Assembly: GCA_937921935.1 (NCBI GenBank)
Contig: CAKZWQ010000064.1
Location: 1 to 45,186 of the forward strand
Length of the DNA stretch: 45,186 nt
Direction of reading: 5' to 3'
From: an uncultured Gammaproteobacteria bacterium
GTDB taxonomy: Bacteria > Pseudomonadota > Gammaproteobacteria > Steroidobacterales > GCA-2729495
Positions 14,506-22,883 of the stretch are shown piece by piece. Every line of letters starts with the position of its first letter. Positions within the stretch are counted from its first letter, which is position 1. Made by a program: the position numbers and the translations under genes. The notes beneath the pieces were generated by a model. It did not search any database. It was not told where the DNA came from and was given only the letters and a program-made list of their open reading frames with translations.

Positions 14506-15507
14506 TCAGGCGGCTGCGCCCCCACCAATAGCCAGGGATTCGCGTCCATGGGCCGTGGTGAAATCGATGTCGGGGCCCGCAGGCACGATACCGGTGGGGT
14601 TCACTGCCACCTGGCTGCGGTAGTAATGCGCCTTGATGTAATCGATGTCGACGGTCTCGGCGATCCCAGGTTGTTGATAAAGGTCCCGGAGGTAGCCCCA
14701 AAGGTTTGGATAGTCGCGCAGCTCCCGGATGTTGCACTTGAAGTGCGCCACATACACGGCGTCGAAGCGCACCAAGGTAGTAAACAGGCGCCAGTCGGCC
14801 TCGGTGATCTGATCGCCCGTCAAATACCGATGGCTGCCCAGGCGAACTTCAATTTTATCCAGCGCTGCAAACAAGTCAGTCACCGCTTCATCGTACGGCG
14901 CCTGTTCGGTGGCAAAGCCGGCCTTGTAAACACCGTTGTTGATAGCGGGGTAGATGAAATCGTTCAGGGCGTCGATGTCGGCTCGCAGTGACACCGGATA
15001 CAGGTCCAACGGCTTGGCGCCCAGTGCATCAAAAGCCGAATTGAGCATGCGAATAATGTCCGCGCTCTCGTTGGACACTATGGTCTGGCGCTGCTTGTCC
15101 CACAGCACCGGCACGGTGACCCGGCCGGAGTATTGGGGATCAGCCCGGGTATAAACCTGGTGGAGTCGGGTGGCGCCGTTGACGTCGTCCGGCACAACCC
15201 CTGGGCCTGGCTCAAAGGTCCAGCCTTCCGGCCCCATGTAGGCATTCACCACGGACATTGAAATGAGATCTTCCAGGCCCTTCAGGCGTCGATAGATTAT
15301 GGCCCGGTGCGCCCAGGGACAGGCCCACGACACATACAGGTGATAACGACCGGCTTGCGCCTGGAAGCCACCCTCGCCCGTCGGACCGGGGGAACCATCC
15401 GGCGTTAGCCAGTGGCGAAACTGCGATTCGGAGCGCACAAAGCGACCGCCCGTGCTATCCGTGTCATACCACTGGTCATGCCATTGACCGTCGACTAAAA
15501 GTCCCAT
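14506..15507 (-). CDS. yqjG: Glutathionyl-hydroquinone reductase (YqjG/Xi-class GST)
   Basis: This 333-aa enzyme has the Xi-class signature W-A-C-P-W-A-H-R with catalytic Cys63, followed by V-P-V-L-W-D-K and E-S-A-D-I-I-R-M-L (glutathione binding), and a C-terminal helical domain with R-F-D-A-V-Y-V-A-H-F-K-C-N, where the tyrosine and neighbouring residues line the quinone site. Known reaction: glutathione-dependent reduction of glutathionyl-hydroquinones back to hydroquinones in the cytosol. Ribosome site CAGGAG; 5 bp after the pirin stop, so translationally linked. Operon with doxX, pirin and dienelactone hydrolase, divergent from a LysR regulator. Confidence 0.95.
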   Translation of the reverse strand: MGLLVDGQWHDQWYDTDSTGGRFVRSESQFRHWLTPDGSPGPTGEGGFQAQAGRYHLYVSWACPWAHRAIIYRRLKGLEDLISMSVVNAYMGPEGWTFEPGPGVVPDDVNGATRLHQVYTRADPQYSGRVTVPVLWDKQRQTIVSNESADIIRMLNSAFDALGAKPLDLYPVSLRADIDALNDFIYPAINNGVYKAGFATEQAPYDEAVTDLFAALDKIEVRLGSHRYLTGDQITEADWRLFTTLVRFDAVYVAHFKCNIRELRDYPNLWGYLRDLYQQPGIAETVDIDYIKAHYYRSQVAVNPTGIVPAGPDIDFTTAHGRESLAIGGGAAA

Positions 15508-15512
15508 GTGTC

Positions 15513-16394
15513 TTACTCCTGATTTGTTGCAGGCGCGTCAAGCAAACGACCTGCTGAATAGTCGGCAAAAGCCTGCTGAATTTCTTCCCGGGTATTCATG
15601 ACGAAGGGCCCACCGCGGGCAACGGGCTCGTGCAGGGACCGCGCAGCCACTAGCAATACCCGGGCCCCGTCTGCCCCGGCGATCAATTGCACGACCTCCC
15701 CGGCGCCCAGCACAGCCAGCTGCCTTGCCTGCAGCGGAACCTCCCCGACCTCAAGACTGCCGGCCACCACATAGAGAATGACGCTATGGTCGTGGGGAAG
15801 TGCTTCGGTGAAGCTGCCACCGGGTGACAAGCTGACATCGGCAAACAGGGGTTCGGTAATCACGCCCTGAACCGGGCCGGCATGGCCTGCAGAACTCGTG
15901 CCGGCGATGATCCTGGCTTCGCTGCCCGCACGCACGTCCACGGGCATATGCCGGGCATCAAATTCCCGATAAGCCGGTGCGCTCATTTTTAACTGTGCCG
16001 GCAAATTGATCCAAAGCTGCACACCCCTTAGCAGGCCGGCCGCCTGTTGTGGCATTTCCGAGTGAATAATCCCGCGCCCGGCCGTCATCCATTGCACGCC
16101 GCCCGCTTCTACGACACCACTGTGTCCGGCGCTGTCCTCATGGGCCATTTTGCCCGCCAGCATATAAGTCACCGTTTCGAAGCCGCGATGCGGATGCGGC
16201 GGAAAGCCGGCAATGTAATCACCCGGTTGATCTGACTCGAACACATCGAACAACAGGAAGGGATCCAGCCGATTAATTTCCGGCGAACCAATAATGCGCG
16301 TGAGCTTCACCCCGGCTCCGTCCGTGGCGGGTCGACCCTGGAAAACTGACTCCACAGACCGAATGCGTGGCTTGCTCTGGGTCGCGGCAGTCAT
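15513..16394 (-). CDS. Pirin family protein (quercetinase-like)
   Basis: This 293-aa bicupin has the pirin signature in cupin 1: P-P-H-P-H-R-G-F-E-T-V-T-Y, then Q-W-M-T-A-G-R-G-I-I-H-S-E-M, giving the three His and one Glu metal ligands. The second cupin lacks the ligands, as usual. Some bacterial pirins (YhhW) have quercetin 2,3-dioxygenase activity; others act as redox-sensitive regulators. The ATG shares one base with the doxX stop (TGATG), so it is translationally coupled. Context with hydroquinone reductase suggests flavonoid/phenolic or oxidant handling. Confidence 0.95.
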   Translation of the reverse strand: MTAATQSKPRIRSVESVFQGRPATDGAGVKLTRIIGSPEINRLDPFLLFDVFESDQPGDYIAGFPPHPHRGFETVTYMLAGKMAHEDSAGHSGVVEAGGVQWMTAGRGIIHSEMPQQAAGLLRGVQLWINLPAQLKMSAPAYREFDARHMPVDVRAGSEARIIAGTSSAGHAGPVQGVITEPLFADVSLSPGGSFTEALPHDHSVILYVVAGSLEVGEVPLQARQLAVLGAGEVVQLIAGADGARVLLVAARSLHEPVARGGPFVMNTREEIQQAFADYSAGRLLDAPATNQE

Positions 16395-16789
16395 CAGGAC
16401 GCCGTCCGTGCGCGGCGGTCGTCCAGGGACCAGGCGCCCGCGCCGTTGGCGACGATAAACAGAAAGCCACCGGCGATCGCCACGTTCTTCCAGAACAGAA
16501 TGGACTGCATCTGATCAGCCAGATCACCATGAAATAACACGGCGGTCACCAGGCTAAATCCCGACAGCAGAAAGGCGGCAACCCGGGCCTGATAACCGAC
16601 GGCCACGAGCAACCCGGCGCCGATTTCAAAAGCAATAACCAAGGGCAATAATTCACCGGGGACACCCATGGACGCCATGAAGCTTTGCGTGCCTTCATAA
16701 GCACCCAGTTTGCCTATCCCGGAAATGACGAAAATTGCCGCAAGCAGGACACGGCCGCCCAGATTGAAAAGGGGGTTGAACTGATTCAT
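16394..16789 (-). CDS. DoxX family membrane protein
   Basis: This 131-aa protein has four membrane helices (about 10-26, 46-65, 70-90, 100-118). It shows the DoxX pattern R-V-L-L-A-A-I-F-V-I-S-G-I-G-K near the N-terminus and F-W-K-N-V-A-I-A-G-G in the third loop. DoxX-family proteins associate with thiol/redox stress and sometimes with quinone-interacting complexes. First gene of the four-gene operon, ribosome site AAAGGAG. Regulated presumably by the divergent LysR protein. Confidence 0.92.
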   Translation of the reverse strand: MNQFNPLFNLGGRVLLAAIFVISGIGKLGAYEGTQSFMASMGVPGELLPLVIAFEIGAGLLVAVGYQARVAAFLLSGFSLVTAVLFHGDLADQMQSILFWKNVAIAGGFLFIVANGAGAWSLDDRRARTAS

Positions 16790-16901
16790 CGGTGCGCTCC
16801 TTTACAGGGCCAGTGTTCGTCGGGCCGGGCCGTCCCGTTGCCTGGGAGACCATACTCTCAGTTCTTTAATCGTGAACAAACCTTGTTTTTCTGACTTCTT
16901 T

Positions 16902-16918
16902 GTTCGAATATTTCGAAC
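16902..16918. promoter_or_regulatory. Candidate LysR-type operator (dyad)
   Basis: GTTCGAATATTTCGAAC is a 17-bp dyad broken only at its central base. It contains the T-N11-A core typical of LysR-type regulator boxes. It sits immediately before the LysR ATG and about 115 bp before the doxX start, so it could repress lysR and activate the operon. Sequence is seen; binding is inferred. Confidence 0.6.
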
Positions 16919-16919
16919 T

Positions 16920-17840
16920 ATGAGCCGCCTTCAGGAAATGCTGGTTTTCGTGCGGGTCGTCGAAGCCGGCAGCCTGACAGCGGCAGCCGACCAGCTGGAC
17001 CTGGCCAAATCTGCCATCAGTCGCCGTCTGGCTGAACTGGAAAAGCGCCTGGGCGTTCGCCTGCTGACCCGGACCACCCGGACAATGTCCCTGACGGATG
17101 CGGGCCACAACTACTTCGAGCAGGCCCAGGCGGTGCTGGCGGCGGCGGATGCTGCGGATGCCAGCGTTCGTTCGGAATCTGCCCAGCTGGCCGGGCGTAT
17201 TCGCCTGGCCACACCCCTGTCCTTCGGCATTGCGCACCTGGGCCCGGCTTTGCGGGAATTCGCGCTGGCGCATCCGGCAATCGAGTTCGATGTGGATCTC
17301 AACGACCGGCAAGTCGATCTGGTGGCCGAGGGATTTGATCTGGCCATCCGGATCGCGCGTCCAAGCGACTCCCAACTCGCGGCCCGGCGACTCACGACCG
17401 TGCGTCGCGTCGTTGCGGCCAGCCCGGCCTGGTGGCAAGAACATGGCATGCCGACGCAACCGGCCGAACTGGCCAGCCACCGGCACCTGGAGTATACGAA
17501 TGAGGGTCAGTCCGGCTGGGACTACACCACCGCGGATGGTCAGCAGGGCACAGTGAGACTGCGAACCTGCCTGCGAGCCAGCAATGGCGAATTCCTGCGC
17601 GATGCCGCCATCGCCGGCTTGGGCGTCATCCTGCAGCCGACTTTTCTGATTCACCAGGCTGTTGAGGCCGGCGATCTACAGCCCGTGCTGACGGATTGCG
17701 ACTGGCGAGATCTGGGTTGCTGGGCGATCTACCCGACAACGCGCTTTTTGCCGCAACGAACCCGCGCGCTGGTGGATTTTCTGGCGGCGCGTTTCGGTGC
17801 CGCACCTTACTGGGACAACTGCCTGAGCGGGCAAGCCTGA
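16920..17840 (+). CDS. LysR family transcriptional regulator
   Basis: This 306-aa regulator has an N-terminal helix-turn-helix (about 1-60: F-V-R-V-V-E-A-G-S-L-T-A-A-A-D-Q-L, S-A-I-S-R-R-L-A-E-L-E) and a periplasmic-binding-like effector domain (about 90-295). The ATG at 16920 matches the usual LysR N-terminus; an in-frame GTG at 16872 would add 16 atypical residues. There is no clear ribosome site at 16920 because the dyad occupies it. Divergent from the doxX-pirin-yqjG-hydrolase operon, which it most likely controls, as for related LysR/pirin/quinone-reductase neighbourhoods. Effector unknown, perhaps a quinone. Confidence 0.95.
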   Translation: MSRLQEMLVFVRVVEAGSLTAAADQLDLAKSAISRRLAELEKRLGVRLLTRTTRTMSLTDAGHNYFEQAQAVLAAADAADASVRSESAQLAGRIRLATPLSFGIAHLGPALREFALAHPAIEFDVDLNDRQVDLVAEGFDLAIRIARPSDSQLAARRLTTVRRVVAASPAWWQEHGMPTQPAELASHRHLEYTNEGQSGWDYTTADGQQGTVRLRTCLRASNGEFLRDAAIAGLGVILQPTFLIHQAVEAGDLQPVLTDCDWRDLGCWAIYPTTRFLPQRTRALVDFLAARFGAAPYWDNCLSGQA

Positions 17841-17862
17841 TGCGCGCCTGACACCCTTGCGA

Positions 17863-18378
17863 CTACCAGCCGCCAGTACCCGGCTCACCCTTGTGCGGCC
17901 CGACGATTTCATCCGTCACCCAGCCCCCGTAGAAGCCGCCACCCTGGGGGCGAACACGCTCGCCCTCCACATAACACTCAGCTCGGGCGGGATAGAAACT
18001 GAAGTAGCCGGCGATAAGGCTGAAGGTCTCCGTGGGCGATGGATAGGACCAGCCCACATCGACCTCACGCTTGGCGCCGTGCACGAAAGACCAGTAGCTG
18101 GCCGCCCCTTTCCATTCACAGTAGGACTGGTGCCGCGATGGCTGGAGCCATTCCAGGCGCACATCCTCCGGCGGCAGGTAAAAGGTCGGCGGGCTCGCCG
18201 TTTCCAGGATCCGAATCGCGCGCGTGGTATCGGCAATCAGGAAATCACTGCAGCGTACCTGGACCCGGCGCTCGTCCGGGACCAGGGCCGGTGGCCGGGG
18301 ATAGTCCCAGACTGATTCCTGCTCAGCACCGGGCTCCAGCGCGAAGGGCGGTCGCTGCTGACCGCGGAACTGCCACAT
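17863..18378 (-). CDS. DUF427 family protein
   Basis: This 171-aa protein has DUF427 features: L-I-A-D-T-T-R-A-I-R-I-L-E-T, Y-L-P-P-E-D-V, then C-E-W-K-G-A-A-S-Y-W, and a late F-Y-P segment. No signal peptide. Its ATG directly follows the TGA of the B12-binding protein gene (TGAATG), so the two are co-translated. DUF427 proteins are small beta-rich domains with no settled activity; they are sometimes found near photolyases and light-inducible genes. Linkage to a B12 sensor here suggests a role in a light or cobalamin response (inference). Confidence 0.9.
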   Translation of the reverse strand: MWQFRGQQRPPFALEPGAEQESVWDYPRPPALVPDERRVQVRCSDFLIADTTRAIRILETASPPTFYLPPEDVRLEWLQPSRHQSYCEWKGAASYWSFVHGAKREVDVGWSYPSPTETFSLIAGYFSFYPARAECYVEGERVRPQGGGFYGGWVTDEIVGPHKGEPGTGGW

Positions 18379-19458
18379 TCAGAGACCGACCAGCCGATTC
18401 GCCTCAGTCAGGGCCTGGTCGATTGTCGGGCCATAACCATCAGCACCGACTTTTCGCCAGATGTCCTGAGCTTCATCAAAAGCCGGACCGCCCACCAGGA
18501 TTTTCACGTCGTGCTCGCAACGATCCCGCACTGCGGTGATGGTGTAACCGACGCGGGGCAGCTGGGTGCTCAGAGACGCCGTCAGCACAAGCAGCTCGGC
18601 ATTGAAGAATGTCAGCGTGGACGGCAGCTCCTGCATGGGAACATCCGCGCCCAGAAAAATAGCCCGCCAACCGGCAATCTGAAACACATCACTCACGGCG
18701 CGCAAGCCAATGTCGTGCACGTTACCGGTAGCCGCCGCTGCCACCATAGTCTTGCCGTTGGCAGCTGCCAGAGTCGCTGACTGCACCAACACGGCCATGG
18801 CGCGCTGGGTTGCGAAGGTCACCAAGTGTTCCTCGGCCACGTTCATATCGCCCAGATGCCACAAGCGGCCCACTTCCCGCTGGGCGGGCAACAAGATCTG
18901 GGTATAAACGTCCATCGGGCTCATTTCGCCCTGGCTTAGCTTCAGGACATCATCAATGGCCTCGGCGGCATTCCCTTCCAGCACAGATTGCAGGTAGAGC
19001 AGAGCCAGCCGATCGTGGGGCCGCTCCGGATTGAGCTCCGAATCCTCTACGCCCGGACGCGCCTGGGACAGGACATCGATGGCCTGATCAACATAGTCCA
19101 CGGCCTGCTGACTGGCAGCAGCCGGCAGATTGTCCGCCAGCACATCTTTCAGTGCGCTCAGACTCACCACCAGGTCATCTTCCTGCTGGTTCCTGGCCAG
19201 GAAGGCCTTACGTGACCAGATGACCCTGGATGAGAACAATAGCGGCTCCCCGGTACCCACCGCCGCGGCGAGTTCCAGAATTCGCTGTGTCATGTAAGTT
19301 TTCCAGGTGGCGAAAGCATCGGGCTGGAAGCGCTGTTTGATCCCCGGCGATTTCTCAAACATCAGGTTCGTTGCAAAACCGGCAAAACCGGAGGCGCTTC
19401 GTTCCAGCAGTTCGGCGGCAAAACGGTTGCCTTCGTTCTCTTTGTCGGCGCTTTCCAT
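18379..19458 (-). CDS. B12-binding sensor with CarH-type W-x9-EH motif, no DNA-binding domain
   Basis: This is a 359-aa protein. Residues about 1-140 are helical and unassigned. About 150-230 is a helical cobalamin cap domain with W200-x9-E210-H211, the motif that shields the upper face of adenosylcobalamin in CarH/LitR photoreceptors. About 236-355 is a Rossmann-type B12-binding domain with N-V-H248-D-I-G (lower axial His; Asp of the DxHxxG motif replaced by Asn) and G-G-P. The distance from His211 to His248 matches CarH. CarH has an N-terminal MerR helix-turn-helix; here it is missing, so the protein would act through a partner, as AerR/PpaA-type antirepressors do. Co-translated with DUF427. 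Light or cobalamin sensing is inferred from the motif. Confidence 0.9.
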   Translation of the reverse strand: MESADKENEGNRFAAELLERSASGFAGFATNLMFEKSPGIKQRFQPDAFATWKTYMTQRILELAAAVGTGEPLLFSSRVIWSRKAFLARNQQEDDLVVSLSALKDVLADNLPAAASQQAVDYVDQAIDVLSQARPGVEDSELNPERPHDRLALLYLQSVLEGNAAEAIDDVLKLSQGEMSPMDVYTQILLPAQREVGRLWHLGDMNVAEEHLVTFATQRAMAVLVQSATLAAANGKTMVAAAATGNVHDIGLRAVSDVFQIAGWRAIFLGADVPMQELPSTLTFFNAELLVLTASLSTQLPRVGYTITAVRDRCEHDVKILVGGPAFDEAQDIWRKVGADGYGPTIDQALTEANRLVGL

Positions 19459-19739
19459 ACTTTTCCCCGGCCTTTGACGGGATTCTACCCGATCATGCCC
19501 AAATTCCAGTCCTGACCCTATGCCTGTAATGAGATTCCTTCGCTGCCCCCCTGCCGGGCGGATTCAGCCCTGAGTTCCGATCGGGCCCTGGCAGACGGGC
19601 CAAAGCCTCTAATGAGGCCCGGCGCAGGCCCCGTCGCGTAACAATTTGTATCAGATCGCCGGAGTGGGCCTTTCGCGTGGCAGAATGCGCCTCAATTTAA
19701 AACCATACCCGGCCAAGATCCGGGCAAAGGGAGAAATCG
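19459..19739. other. Divergent intergenic region, promoters not resolved
   Basis: This is the 281-bp gap between the B12 sensor (minus) and the lipoprotein SDR (plus). It holds a small hairpin GCCTC-TAAT-GAGGC (19605-19618) flanked by GGGCC/GGCCC. I do not see the conserved B12-box of a cobalamin riboswitch, nor a clear CarH-type operator. Confidence 0.4.
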
Positions 19740-20633
19740 ATGGGGGATCTGATGAAACGCACACTGGGCATGCTGTTGATGGCTACCCTGCTGACGGCCT
19801 GCGGGGCACCTGAAACGCCCCCGGCCCAGGATGTGGCGCCAGAGGTCGAGGCCGCAGCGGCAGCCGCTGCACCTGAACCAAGCTATGAATTCGCTGGCAG
19901 TTCGGCGAGCTTTACGGCCGATCAGCCCACCGTGCTGATTACCGGCGCCAATCGCGGCATTGGGCTGGAATTTGTCCGGCAGTTCCTGGCAAAAGGCTTC
20001 AACGTGATTGCGACAGCGCGGAAGCCTGAAAAAGCCGAGGCACTCAATGCTCTGGCAGCGGACAACCCAAATCTCGTTATTGAAGCACTGGACGTCACGG
20101 ACTATGGGCGAGTTGAAGCCATGGCCAAAAATTATGCGGATCAGTCCATCGATATTCTGCTGAGTAACGCGGCCATCACGCCCCGCTACAAAACCGCTTT
20201 CCAGCGTGTGAAAGGTATCGATTTCGACATGGCCAGGCAGAGCTTCGAGGTCAACGCCCTGGCCCCGCTGAAACTCGCCCAGAGTTTCATGGCCAATGTA
20301 GAAGCCTCGGACGGCAAGAAAATCATCGTGCTGTCCAGCAAAGCTGGTTCCTTTGCCGAAGGCCCGCAGATGCCGATGATGTACAGCTACCGCGGCAGCA
20401 AGGCGGCCCTGAACATGTTCATGTATACCCTGGCCTTCGAAACCAAAAAGAAAGGCATCACGACCATCATGCTTTCACCAGGCACGGTGAATACAACGGA
20501 GGGCATGAAGATGCCCAATGCCATCGAGCCGCCGGACTCCGTGGCCATGATGATTAAGGTCATCGACGGACTGACCCTGGAAAACAACGGCCAGTTCCTC
20601 AACTATGAGGAGGGCCGCATCGTCGGCTGGTAA
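19740..20633 (+). CDS. SDR-fold protein with lipoprotein signal peptide
   Basis: This 297-aa protein starts at ATG 19740 with AAGGGAG 6 nt upstream. Residues 1-21 are a lipoprotein signal (M-L-L-M-A-T-L-L-T-A-C), followed by a 40-residue Ala/Pro/Glu-rich linker. The short-chain dehydrogenase core begins about residue 62: T-G-A-N-R-G-I-G (NAD(P) site), L-L-S-N-A-A, V-L-S-S-K (Ser) and Y-S-Y-R-G-S-K (Tyr-x3-Lys). All catalytic residues are present. A cofactor-dependent SDR tethered in the periplasm or to the outer membrane is unusual. Two more lipoprotein Rossmann proteins lie at 32827-33849 and 35878-36708. Substrate unknown. Ends just before a strong terminator. Confidence 0.88.
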   Translation: MGDLMKRTLGMLLMATLLTACGAPETPPAQDVAPEVEAAAAAAAPEPSYEFAGSSASFTADQPTVLITGANRGIGLEFVRQFLAKGFNVIATARKPEKAEALNALAADNPNLVIEALDVTDYGRVEAMAKNYADQSIDILLSNAAITPRYKTAFQRVKGIDFDMARQSFEVNALAPLKLAQSFMANVEASDGKKIIVLSSKAGSFAEGPQMPMMYSYRGSKAALNMFMYTLAFETKKKGITTIMLSPGTVNTTEGMKMPNAIEPPDSVAMMIKVIDGLTLENNGQFLNYEEGRIVGW

Positions 20634-20657
20634 GCCAGGCTAAAGACTTCGGGTAAC

Positions 20658-20705
20658 AAAAACCCCCTGCAGAGGCGCCGGTCGGCACCGCTGCAGGGGG
20701 TTTTT
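20658..20705. terminator. Strong bidirectional terminator
   Basis: AAAAACCCCCTGCAG (20658-20672) and CTGCAGGGGGTTTTT (20691-20705) form a perfect 15-bp stem with an 18-nt loop. T-runs follow in both directions. It separates the convergent SDR (plus) and DUF4332 (minus) genes. Confidence 0.95.
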
Positions 20706-20714
20706 CTTTTGAGC

Positions 20715-21119
20715 TTAGTGCGAAATAGTCTTAGGCAGGGACTTGGCCTGATCGATCCAGGCCTCTACCTGCGACTCGGTAGGCAGTGCGCGGACCAGCT
20801 TTTTCTCCAGGTTCACTTCGGTCAGCTTGGCCGTCAGATTAGCGGCATTGCGCTGAGCCAGCTCGGGAACGGTGTCTACCCCGGAACACTCCAGCAACTC
20901 TGCATACTCGCCGCCGACACCCTTGATTCGCATCAGGTCAGCTGCGTTGACGAACTTGAGAATCTGAGCTTCCGACATGCCGGATTTTTCGGCGATGTCC
21001 GAGCGGCCCTTTTTGCTCGCGCCGGATTGAAGTAAAGCCTCGCAGGTGTCGATACCGGCAGCAGCCAGCTTTTCGCTCAGCGCGGGGCCAATGCCCTCTA
21101 TGGTGTCAATTTTTGCCAT
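20715..21119 (-). CDS. DUF4332 helix-hairpin-helix protein
   Basis: This 134-aa protein has two helix-hairpin-helix-like units: I-E-G-I-G-P-A-L-S-E-K-L-A-A-A-G-I near the start and I-K-G-V-G-G-E-Y-A-E-L-L in the middle. It fits DUF4332, a small family related to the DNA-binding tandem HhH repeats of DNA polymerase/topoisomerase tails. Good ribosome site (AAGGAGAAGGA). It follows dodecin by 35 bp and ends at the bidirectional terminator, so the two form an operon. Function unknown; sequence-nonspecific nucleic-acid or protein contact is the family expectation. Confidence 0.88.
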   Translation of the reverse strand: MAKIDTIEGIGPALSEKLAAAGIDTCEALLQSGASKKGRSDIAEKSGMSEAQILKFVNAADLMRIKGVGGEYAELLECSGVDTVPELAQRNAANLTAKLTEVNLEKKLVRALPTESQVEAWIDQAKSLPKTISH

Positions 21120-21154
21120 CTGTCCTTCTCCTTTTTCTTTTATCCAACTCTCGC

Positions 21155-21358
21155 CTAGTCCTTGAGTACAAAGGTCACTTTCATACGAACCCGGTATTCT
21201 TTGATCTTGCCCTTATCGATGACGACATGCTGATCGGCTATCCAGGCGCTGGTGACGTTATCCAGCGTCTTGTTGGCGCGATCAATGCCTTCCTTCATGG
21301 CGGCCTTGAAACCATCGGGTGAAGCGGCGACGATCTCTGTCGTGCGTGCAACAGACAT
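21155..21358 (-). CDS. Dodecin (flavin-binding)
   Basis: This 67-aa protein matches dodecin along its length: one helix (S-P-D-G-F-K-A-A-M-K-E-G-I-D-R-A) between beta strands, with the flavin-stacking W-I-A-D-Q-H segment (Trp and Gln/His). Dodecins form hollow 12-mers that bind FMN/riboflavin (bacteria) and buffer free flavins. Ribosome site AAGGGGAG. First gene of the dodecin-DUF4332 operon. Confidence 0.95.
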   Translation of the reverse strand: MSVARTTEIVAASPDGFKAAMKEGIDRANKTLDNVTSAWIADQHVVIDKGKIKEYRVRMKVTFVLKD

Positions 21359-21465
21359 ATTAGATCTCCCCTTTAGAAGAGTTATTATTGTTGACGTATT
21401 AAAGTGTAGCAGACTGATGTTCCGATCAAGGCCCCGAAAGGCCTAAAAGAAAAGCGAAAAAAATC

Positions 21466-22881
21466 ATGCATCTGGAATTTTTCGGCGCGGCCGGCGAGGT
21501 CACCGGCTCCTGCCACATACTGCATATCGACGGTCGGCGAATCTTGCTGGACTGCGGGATGATCCAGGGGGGCCGCAAGGCCGAGGCACGCAATCGCGAT
21601 CCTTTTCCCTTTGATCCGGAGGAAATCCATGCGGTCGTCCTCAGTCACGCGCATATTGATCATTCGGGCCGGCTGCCCTTGCTGGTGAAACGCGGCTTCA
21701 CGGGCCCCATCCACGCACACGAAGCCACACGTGATTTTGGCTGGATCATGCTCAAGGACTCCGCCGGGCTGGGGGAGCGTGATGTTGAAAACGAGAATCG
21801 CAAGCGCGCCCGCAAGGGCCTGGAGCCGCTGGATCCTCTGTACACGACAGAAGATGCGGAGCAGGCGTGTCGCCAGTTCAATGCCATGGCCTACGGGGAA
21901 GCGCGAAGCGTCGCACCCGGCGTGACAGTCACTTTCCGTGATGCCGGCCACATCATGGGCTCCTGCCTGGTTGAACTGGACCTGGAAGAGAATGGGAGCC
22001 GCAAAAAAATTGTCTTTAGTGGTGACGTTGGTCAATACAACACGCCAATTCTGAACGATCCGGAGCGGATTCCTGCCGCCGACCTGGTGCTTATGGAGAG
22101 CACCTACGGCGACCGCTTGCACCGCGACCGGTCACATACCGTAGCGGAGCTGGCGGAAATTATCGCTACTGCCGACCACCATCGCGGCAATGTGCTGATC
22201 CCCGCCTTTGCCGTGGGCCGCAGCCAGGAATTGCTCTATTTATTCGGCAAGCACTTCGACGAGTGGCAACTCGGTCGCTGGAGCATTTTCCTCGACAGCC
22301 CCATGGCTATAGAAGCAACGCAAGTCTATCGAAGCCACCCGGAACTCTATGATGAGGAAGCCAGCGAGCTGATCGATGAACACGAGCGTAAATCGCTGTT
22401 ACCCAATCTTGGTATGTCGCGCAGCCCCGAGGACTCCAGGAAAATTAACCGGATGGAAAGCGGCGCCATCGTCATTGCCGGCAGCGGCATGTGCACCGGG
22501 GGCCGAATTCTGCATCATTTCAAACACAATCTGTGGCGACCCGAGTGCCAGGTCATCATCGTTGGCTATCAAGCTAATGGCTCGCTGGGCCGGCGCCTGG
22601 TGGACGGCCATGATTATGTGCGTATCCATCATGAGACCATCCGTATTCGCGCCCAGATACATACTGTGGGTGGCCTGTCTGCCCATGCCGATCAGAACGA
22701 CCTCACCCGGTGGTATGAAGGATTCGAGAATCGCCCGCCTGTCTGCCTGGTCCATGGAGAACCCGATGCGGCGAAGGCTTTTGCCGGGCGCCTGACGGGA
22801 GCCGGCGCGCAGTGGGTTAAGCGCGCCCATCCGGGTCTGACACTGGACCTGAATCAACTCGAGCATGCCCCGGGGGGCTGA
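21466..22881 (+). CDS. Metallo-beta-lactamase fold RNA hydrolase (beta-CASP)
   Basis: This 471-aa enzyme has H61-A-H-I-D-H66 (motif 2, zinc ligands), D-A-G-H-I-M-G-S (motif 3), F-S-G-D-V-G (motif 4), and the beta-CASP domain with A-F-A-V-G-R-S-Q-E, G-S-G-M-C-T-G-G-R and V-G-G-L-S-A-H-A-D (RMMBL) motifs. It belongs to the CPSF73/Ysh1-like bacterial RNases (TTHA0252 type), acting as an endo- or exonuclease on RNA in the cytosol. The start has only a weak ribosome site. Its stop is 2 bp from the next start, so it is co-translated with the HerA-like ATPase, an unusual pairing. Confidence 0.94.
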   Translation: MHLEFFGAAGEVTGSCHILHIDGRRILLDCGMIQGGRKAEARNRDPFPFDPEEIHAVVLSHAHIDHSGRLPLLVKRGFTGPIHAHEATRDFGWIMLKDSAGLGERDVENENRKRARKGLEPLDPLYTTEDAEQACRQFNAMAYGEARSVAPGVTVTFRDAGHIMGSCLVELDLEENGSRKKIVFSGDVGQYNTPILNDPERIPAADLVLMESTYGDRLHRDRSHTVAELAEIIATADHHRGNVLIPAFAVGRSQELLYLFGKHFDEWQLGRWSIFLDSPMAIEATQVYRSHPELYDEEASELIDEHERKSLLPNLGMSRSPEDSRKINRMESGAIVIAGSGMCTGGRILHHFKHNLWRPECQVIIVGYQANGSLGRRLVDGHDYVRIHHETIRIRAQIHTVGGLSAHADQNDLTRWYEGFENRPPVCLVHGEPDAAKAFAGRLTGAGAQWVKRAHPGLTLDLNQLEHAPGG

Positions 22882-22883
22882 TC

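Noticed and set aside
16866..17654. 262-codon minus-strand frame antisense to LysR
   Set aside because: LysR domain order is intact on the plus strand; the antisense product has no recognisable feature.
19459..19739. Possible cobalamin riboswitch upstream of the B12 sensor
   Set aside because: I could not find the conserved B12-box or the long structured leader; only a small hairpin is visible.
21385..22122. 245-codon minus-strand frame antisense to the metallo-hydrolase
   Set aside because: The beta-CASP motifs on the plus strand are complete, so this is a shadow frame.
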